Shown here in pieces: positions 59,801 to 64,000 of a DNA stretch of 64,000 nt. How positions within the stretch are numbered: position 1 is the first letter of the stretch; each line of letters opens with the position of its first letter. The position numbers were made by a program, and so were the translations under genes. Below the pieces are notes generated by a model. The model searched no databases. It was not told the origin of the DNA and was given only the letters and a program-made list of their open reading frames with translations. Origin of the DNA: Telopea speciosissima (lineage: Eukaryota > Streptophyta > Magnoliopsida > Proteales > Proteaceae); NCBI RefSeq assembly GCF_018873765.1, contig NC_057925.1, forward strand, positions 9,187,568-9,251,567. The letters run 5' to 3'.

Positions 59801-61561
59801 ATGCACCCGGAATACCTCTCGAGACGATAGGAATTTCATGTAGTATAACTGCAGTAAGGTTTTGTTCCCTATGCTACGACCCTTACCAACAAGGGTTTAG
59901 GTGTTGGGTAACCAGAGCACCTGCCACCTGTGGAGTATGAGAGAGGCCAGGCTAGGGGTAGTAATTGTTATCGGGGTCTGCCTCTGGGAGGTACTGGGGC
60001 TTCGACCGGTGCGGGCCCCCAAGTAACAATTGAGGTAACCCTGTGGTGATAGGTTAAGTGACCCATAGTGTTTCCCGAGTTGTTACAATAGCATATACCT
60101 ATTGACTTGGTTTGTGTGCTAGGTGAAAAATGAATTAACATGTACATGCATCATGAACTATTTGTGATTGTGTGATTGTGCATCCCCTTTTCTCTCTCAC
60201 TAGCTCAGTGGAGCTAACCCCCGTGTACACATTCTTTTAGACTTTGACGCAGATGGTGGATACCTTATTGGGCTCGAGGTCCAGTCTTCGAGTTATGATG
60301 ATATTGGTACTGAGGAACCAGACACCGTGGTGGAGGATCATGGTGATGGTTGCCCCTGTGATGATTATGCCTACGGGCCGTACTGATACTTGGGATTCGA
60401 TCCCGTTTTGATATTTTGGGGGCCTTGTGACTTGTTTAAACTTTATATTATATCTTTTAGTAGTTACTTGATTGTCATAGGAATTTTGGGAACTACAATA
60501 CTTATCATCATTAGCCAGTGAACACCTTGTAACTATTTAATTTACGTTTCTGCAACCCTGATCCATTTTGGAATGTAATATTCCTTTGACTTCCGCACTC
60601 TGATATTATTGCATTTTAATATTGGTTCATGACTGTGGCTTGGGACACTGTATCTGTGATCCTTGTAGCTTATTGGGATGACGTGTGTCATCCTAGTCAC
60701 CCCTTTACCTGTACTTTATTCCTTGTCAGAATGGGGGCGCAATAGATGCGTTTCAGAGATCAAGTCAACGAACTATCCCTTTTTCTTCCAGTACAAAGCA
60801 AATCAAAAGACAGCTAAGGCGAGAAAACAGAGAGAAGCAACAACCACAGCAAAGGAAAGAAAACAGGGAGAAGAAAAAGGGAAAAAGAACACAGAACCAA
60901 GGTGGAACGAAATTGAAGTGAGGCAGCCAATTAGGGGCTCCTTCACAATCCTCTATCTTACAGTACACAGCATCACTGGGCGAGAAGGTGGGCCTGCTCC
61001 ACAAACTGCTGGGGGGGATGCAAGAACACAACACTTTGAACTTTGGAGAATATATGGTGCAGATGAAGGAAGGCTTGGAAATGGGCGACCAGGATTTGTT
61101 TGTGAATTCCAGGAAAATCAAAAAAAGTTGTAACCCCTATATGGAGTTATGGACCCAATTAAAATCATAGAAAACAAAACTTGAATGCCCAGATGTAAGA
61201 AAATTGAAAATGTTTGTTATAGAAGTACCTTGCCAAATATAAATTACTATCACCCAAAAAAAAACAAATTACTTAAAAGTATAACAGAAAGATACATCAA
61301 CTCCAATTTAAAACGAAAGTACAGGACTGTTAAAGATTTAGCACAATTACCTTTACAAGAAGCTCGCTGCAGAGATTCAGCAAGTGTTACAATATGCTCC
61401 ATCAAATATTCTAGTGATGCTCCAACAGTATACTTCTTCAAAATTGGTACTAACCAAATATTTGAGCAAATAAGCTTTTCAGCATTAAAAGAGATTGGTA
61501 TCAATGAAAGTATCTTCTCCGGTCCCATAGCAATGACAGCAGAACCAATGCATTGTTCAAA
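38801..61561 (-). CDS. RRP12-like HEAT/ARM-repeat protein, C-terminal two thirds
   Basis: Fourteen exons with matching phase: 61351-61561, 56553-56734, 56160-56402, 54977-55164, 51631-51724, 51458-51514, 51238-51372, 48387-48452, 44049-44159, 41380-41541, 41172-41300, 40959-41060, 39238-39347 (3' end uncertain) and 38801-39152, ending in TGA. About 714 residues are visible. Examples: FEQCIGSAVIAMGPEKILSL, IWDLLPAFCRYPTDTHRKFE, DLEGNSKAFLILNEIIVTLK, GYLSGVSPHITSGAVAALSL. The C-terminus is Lys/Arg-rich, as expected for a nucleolar protein. The family (yeast Rrp12; plant RRP12-like, At4g23540 type) helps mature and export ribosomal subunits. Exon 41172-41300 uses a GC donor. The N-terminal exons lie right of 61561 and off the window. 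Introns are filled with transposons, yet every visible exon is open. Confidence 0.9.
39348..40958 (-). other. RRP12-like intron (1.6 kb)
   Basis: AT-rich. The flanking exons join as KTVLE-QRHGNRSSKEAG, so no exon is missing here. Nothing else is supportable. Confidence 0.7.
41542..44048 (-). other. RRP12-like intron (2.5 kb)
   Basis: AT-rich intron containing a 150-bp tandem duplication (43351-43650), a TC run at about 42211-42227 and a MITE-like stretch near 41946-42120. A fragment of the CATAG...CTATG family lies near 43265-43290. Confidence 0.65.
43351..43650. repeat. 150-bp tandem duplication
   Basis: Copy 1 (43351-43500) and copy 2 (43501-43650) start TACATCTCAGAAG and TACATCTTAGAAG and end TACAAGAAGGGA and TACAAGAAGAGA. 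They differ at only a handful of sites and small indels by eye, suggesting a recent event. Confidence 0.92.
44160..48386 (-). other. RRP12-like intron (4.2 kb)
   Basis: The largest intron without an assigned full element. It holds TTC microsatellites (44769-44786, 44817-44834), a GT run (44861-44874), a MITE (45389-45455), a TA run near 47531 and LTR-like sequence near 45560-45780 and 47660-47800 that I could not pair. No coding exon is missing by frame. Confidence 0.6.
45389..45455. mobile_element. hAT-like MITE (CATAG...CTATG family), short
   Basis: 67 bp, starting CATAGGTGTCAAGGCGTCAC and ending GATGCTATGACAACTATG. The flanking octamers ATTGTTCT and ATTCTCCT match at 6 of 8 positions. Confidence 0.65.
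48753..48921 (+). mobile_element. Full-length Au-type SINE
   Basis: About 169 bp. The tRNA-like head is GCCTTGGTTCAACAGTAAGG with the B-box GTGAGTTCGAGTCTAG. The body is GTAAGGCTGTGTACATTATG and GGCGGGAACCTTGTGTACTG, ending GATACGCCC plus a T run. Direct repeats GAATTAATCCAGAC (48739-48752) and GAATTCATCCAGAC (48922-48935) flank it with one change, a normal LINE-type target duplication. Confidence 0.92.
49624..49732. repeat. CCA-rich microsatellite
   Basis: Runs of CCA/CCACCG-type triplets, imperfect. It lies in the left half of the foldback cluster. Confidence 0.85.
49996..50213. repeat. GGT/GGC-rich microsatellite
   Basis: Imperfect GGT, GGA and GGC triplets over about 218 bp. It is the complement of the CCA-rich tract at 49624-49732, so the two could base-pair. 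Long open frames across it on both strands are low-complexity artefacts. Confidence 0.88.
52741..52888 (+). mobile_element. RTE LINE 3' tail, 5'-truncated copy
   Basis: Reads GGGCTGTGCCTCTATCCTCT, a pyrimidine-rich stretch, then GCCAACCCCATTAAGTTGGG and a TTG run. It matches the 3' end of the remnant at about 5005-5230, so it is the same family. The clean TTG tail shows it is the younger copy. Confidence 0.85.
53286..53469 (+). repeat. 5' LTR of the Copia fragment
   Basis: 184 bp with TG...CA ends, a TATA box and the adjacent primer-binding site at 53470-53481. No second copy was found in the window. Confidence 0.85.
53286..54597 (+). mobile_element. Ty1/Copia retrotransposon, 5' fragment (LTR, PBS, gag)
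   Basis: An LTR (53286-53469, 184 bp, TGTTGAGTTATG...TTTAGCTAACA) with TATAAAT at 53401 is followed directly by TGGTATCAGAGC, the initiator-Met tRNA primer site. A gag frame starts near 54147 (MTGSDSSSATSGLDGQSLTE) and reads LDGTNYLKWSRTTYLTIAGR and GNDAQVYEIHRKAHDTTHKE, typical of plant Copia gag. It stops abruptly near 54597. Pol and the 3' LTR are absent. Confidence 0.88.
56735..61350 (-). other. RRP12-like intron (4.6 kb) enlarged by a solo LTR
   Basis: About 3.0 kb of this intron is the solo LTR at 57731-60741. The frame 60678-61133 spans the LTR end and intron sequence and has no domain. Confidence 0.75.
57731..60741 (+). mobile_element. Solo LTR, same family as 27229-30151
   Basis: 3011 bp, TGCTACCCGCACCCCGGATA...GGGGGCGCA, flanked by ACAGA (57726-57730) and ATAGA (60742-60746), a 5-bp duplication with one transition. 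Shared blocks with the other copy (read inverted) include TTCCTCAACC...ATGGGGAAA, GCTACGACCCTTACCAACA, GTGGAGCTAACCCCC and GTGTCATCCTA. No coding domain is present and no partner LTR exists nearby. Two GGATGCAAG/GCATCCGATG-rich patches lie near 58190-58240 and 59250-59350. It is antisense to the host gene. Confidence 0.88.
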
Positions 61562-61788
61562 CTGCATGCAAAAATAAAAAGTGAACATGCAGAATATAAT
61601 GGGAGAACATACAATGTTCACCTACATAAGCCATTGCTCCAAAAAGAAAAAGTAAAATCGACCACAAAAGAGAGAAAAAATACCAAGTAGAAGTACATGT
61701 CACATGATAACTAAACAAAGTATCTTCTGTCTAGAATGCAGGGGGGGAATCAAAATACCCAAAAACAAAAAAAAAAAAATTTATGTTG
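61562..61788 (-). other. RRP12-like intron, part left of the L1 insertion
   Basis: Intron sequence upstream of the exon at 61351-61561 on the minus strand. It ends at the L1 element. A G-run and A/T-runs lie at 61741-61797. Confidence 0.6.
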
Positions 61789-64000
61789 TTTTTTTTTAAT
61801 CCCGAACCTTACCTGGGACCCGGGCCTGCCCCTGAGATTTTAGTAATATCCAAAAAATGAATAAAGAATACAAGGGGGAGACATACCACCATACCCCAAC
61901 CCAAAGGAGCAAACTCTCTCATCTAAACTCTGGCCCCAACCCATACATACATGAGGGAAGAAGCAAAACTAAAAACCTATTTCCTTAGGACTGGCAGGCC
62001 AGCCCTGTCCTCCCGAAGAATCCGCTGCACATCACCCGGCAGTTGGCTGCCAAAGTGGTAAACAGTAGAGGAGCTAGTATCACAAGCTAAGTTGGCCATC
62101 CAGTCAGCCGCCCTGTTACTTTCCCTATAAACAAAGGAAACCAAAGGCCGAGTAGAACAAACTATGGCCATGACCTCCTGGAAGCAGTGCCAACCCCTCC
62201 ACAGGTTGCACCTCCTGAGATTGACCAATCTTACAGTGGAAGCTGAGTCTGAGTTAAACATAAAATCAGCAAGACCCAATTCATGGCACAAATTCAACCC
62301 ATCCCTCAAAGCTCTCAACTCTGCCATTGAATTTGTGCACTCACCATAGTAACTTGAAAAGGCTGCCAAAACAACGCCCTTCCTGTCCCTGACAACATCT
62401 CCACCCCCACCAATTCCCGGAATGCCTCTACAAGCTCCATCCACATTAAGCTTCACCGAGACAAAAGGTGGGCACCAATAAAGAGGGAGAGGACATTTCA
62501 ACCAGATCGGAGGAGGCGATAAACCAAACACCTGCAGAATTAAGCAATCCCTAGGAGTAGAACGCCCAAATTTAGAGGGGTACTGTAGCCCTTTCACCCA
62601 GAGCTTAACGCTTTCAACAATAGCACCTGCAGACCACATTCTCTCCCCATGTCTTCTATTATTTCTTTCCTTCCAGAGCTTCCACACAACAAGGGAAGGT
62701 AAAATCCCTTTAACATAGGCACTTAGGCTGCTACAACCCGCCGACCCATGCCATAGAAAAATACGACTTCTGATGTCCTGTGATGACAACAAATCAATAT
62801 CAAAGACACGAGAGAAGAAGCTCCAAAACTTCGTCGCAATGCCTCCAGCAACCAGACAATGGTCTGTGGTCTCCCTCCTAGGACTCCTACAACAGTTGCA
62901 CTTGGAAGCCAGGGGAACGCCTACAGACAGTAAGGAGTCATCAGTGGGAATCTTCCCATTAAGAAGCTGCCAAGTAAAAAATGCTATCTTCGTGGGCAGA
63001 GCTTTGTTCCATATCCATCTAGCATAGGGAACCTTAGGCGACCAGACCCGCACTTCATTCCATGTCGATTTAGCTGTGAAGCAACCATCACTAGTGACAG
63101 TCCACACCATACCATCATCCTTTTCCAACAAGACAAAACCACCCTGTAGGATGCTTTGCCTAACCTCATCCGAGTAAATCTGATTCAACAGAACCTGCCT
63201 CCAAGTGCCATCATCATCCATAGCATCCCTGACACTCAAAGATGAGTCAACCTGGAGGGCATTGTCCACATAATCAATCAACGGGCCAACCCCCACCCAG
63301 TTATCTAACCAGAACAAAATATTTCCAGTGCCTAGCAACCATCGAGACTTGTCCTGCATGAAATCTTTAAGTGCCAGGACATTTCTCCAAGTTTTTGAAA
63401 CTAGTCCACTCAACCCTGCCAAAGCCACATGACTACCCTTAAAGACCTTACTCAAGACATCGCCTAGGCGTCCAGGTGCCTTGGCCGCCTAGGCGGTCGC
63501 CTTGGACGCCTTATTAGCCTAGTTGGTGTCGCCTTGATTTTTACCCTCTACGTCGCCTTGGGTTACCTAGACGCCGTGACAACTATGGACCTTAGCCTTT
63601 AAGAAAGCACTCCACAGAGAGTTTTCAGAGAGGACCCTCCATAAACCTTTGAGCCTTAGAGAGAGACCAAAGTCCTCCAACAGTCTAACCCCCAGCCCTC
63701 CCTCTTCTAGTGGCCTATAGATCTTCTTCCAATGCACCCAATGCTTGCGCTTTCCCCACTCCGAACTCCCCCAAAGGAAATCATCAAAAATGCCAGAGAT
63801 TCTTCTAAGGACAGCCTTGGGCGGCTCCAAAGTAGCAAGAACATGGATGGGAATGGAGGTAAGCACATGTTCTAACAGTGTTACATGACCCCTTGCAAAT
63901 AAGAGCTTACCTATCCAACCCGCAACCGTGTATCTAATCTTTCCAACCAGATCATCGAAAAAACCAACTTTAAGCCTTCCAGCACAGAGCGGGGCACCCA
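61789..64000 (-). mobile_element. L1-type LINE, 3' half, runs off the right edge
   Basis: Minus-strand element with its 3' T-run (plus strand) at about 61789-61797. The frame 61977-63455 is intact (492 codons). It carries the reverse-transcriptase zinc-finger domain (PTKIAFFTWQLLNGKIPTDD, CNCC...DHCLV) and an RNase H domain with all acidic residues in place (LNVDGACRG, NSMAELRAL, NSDSAS, NRAADWMAN). Upstream, 63595-63866 reads MLTSIPIHVLATLEPPKAVL and the end of the reverse transcriptase. A 137-bp MITE (63451-63587) interrupts the frame. It sits in an upstream intron of the RRP12-like gene, in the same orientation. Confidence 0.9.
63451..63587. mobile_element. hAT-like MITE inserted in the L1 element
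   Basis: 137 bp, GC-rich and partly palindromic around CGCCTAGGCG, ending GCCGTGACAACTATG. Direct repeats GACCTTA flank it at 63444-63450 and 63588-63594. Removing it restores the L1 frame FLKAK-VFKGSHVALAG. The left terminus lacks the usual CATAG, so a base or two of the 8-bp duplication may be lost. Confidence 0.85.

Noticed and set aside
60678..61133. 151-codon plus-strand frame
   Set aside because: Spans the end of a solo LTR and intron sequence; Lys/Glu-rich low complexity; antisense to the host gene.

Overview
This is a plant (flowering plant) nuclear genome window. It holds three intron-containing protein genes, all on the minus strand, embedded in and invaded by transposable elements. 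Evidence for a plant: plant-specific gene families (an AP2-domain factor and a chloroplast PPR protein), GT-AG introns, a Tat-lineage Gypsy element, Au-type SINEs, a TGGTATCAGAGC-primed Copia fragment, and an insert carrying a plant mitochondrial tRNA-Ser gene. The large TE-filled introns fit a non-grass genome of moderate to large size. I cannot name the species.

Layout. (1) 26-2256: first two coding exons of an AP2-like transcription factor resembling Arabidopsis At2g41710/ADAP; the rest lies off the left edge. (2) 2257-8452: intergenic, with a decayed RTE-type LINE (about 3720-5245) and a SINE head fragment. (3) 8453-18756: a nine-exon PPR gene matching EMB2654 (At2g41720), a chloroplast protein for rps12 trans-splicing. 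Its Arabidopsis locus number adjoins that of ADAP, so this looks like conserved microsynteny. (4) 18918-19981: two long-armed foldback elements with perfect 9-bp target duplications, just upstream of that gene. (5) about 21250-21600: a mitochondrial DNA insert with trnS(UGA). (6) 21843-36156: a nested Tat-type Gypsy retrotransposon on the minus strand. It has two LTRs of about 0.7 kb, gag-pol, a 66-bp tandem array and a decayed antisense intron-containing gene, and its integrase is split by a 2.9-kb solo LTR (27229-30151). (7) 36545-38290: an L1-type LINE remnant. (8) 38801-61561 and beyond: fourteen exons covering the C-terminal two thirds of an RRP12-like HEAT/ARM-repeat ribosome-biogenesis protein. 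Its introns host a second solo LTR of the same family, a Copia 5' end, an RTE tail, a full-length SINE, an inverted-repeat cluster and a recent 150-bp tandem duplication. (9) 61789-64000: an L1 LINE with an intact 492-codon C-terminal frame, cut upstream by a hAT-like MITE.

The host genes are housekeeping or regulatory (transcription, chloroplast RNA splicing, ribosome assembly) and do not form a joint pathway. The most interesting material is the layered transposon history: exact target-site duplications define at least six separate insertions. I see no CRISPR array, operon or obvious novel defence system, and I do not claim one. Exon models come from reading splice sites, frame and remembered family sequence; no search was run.
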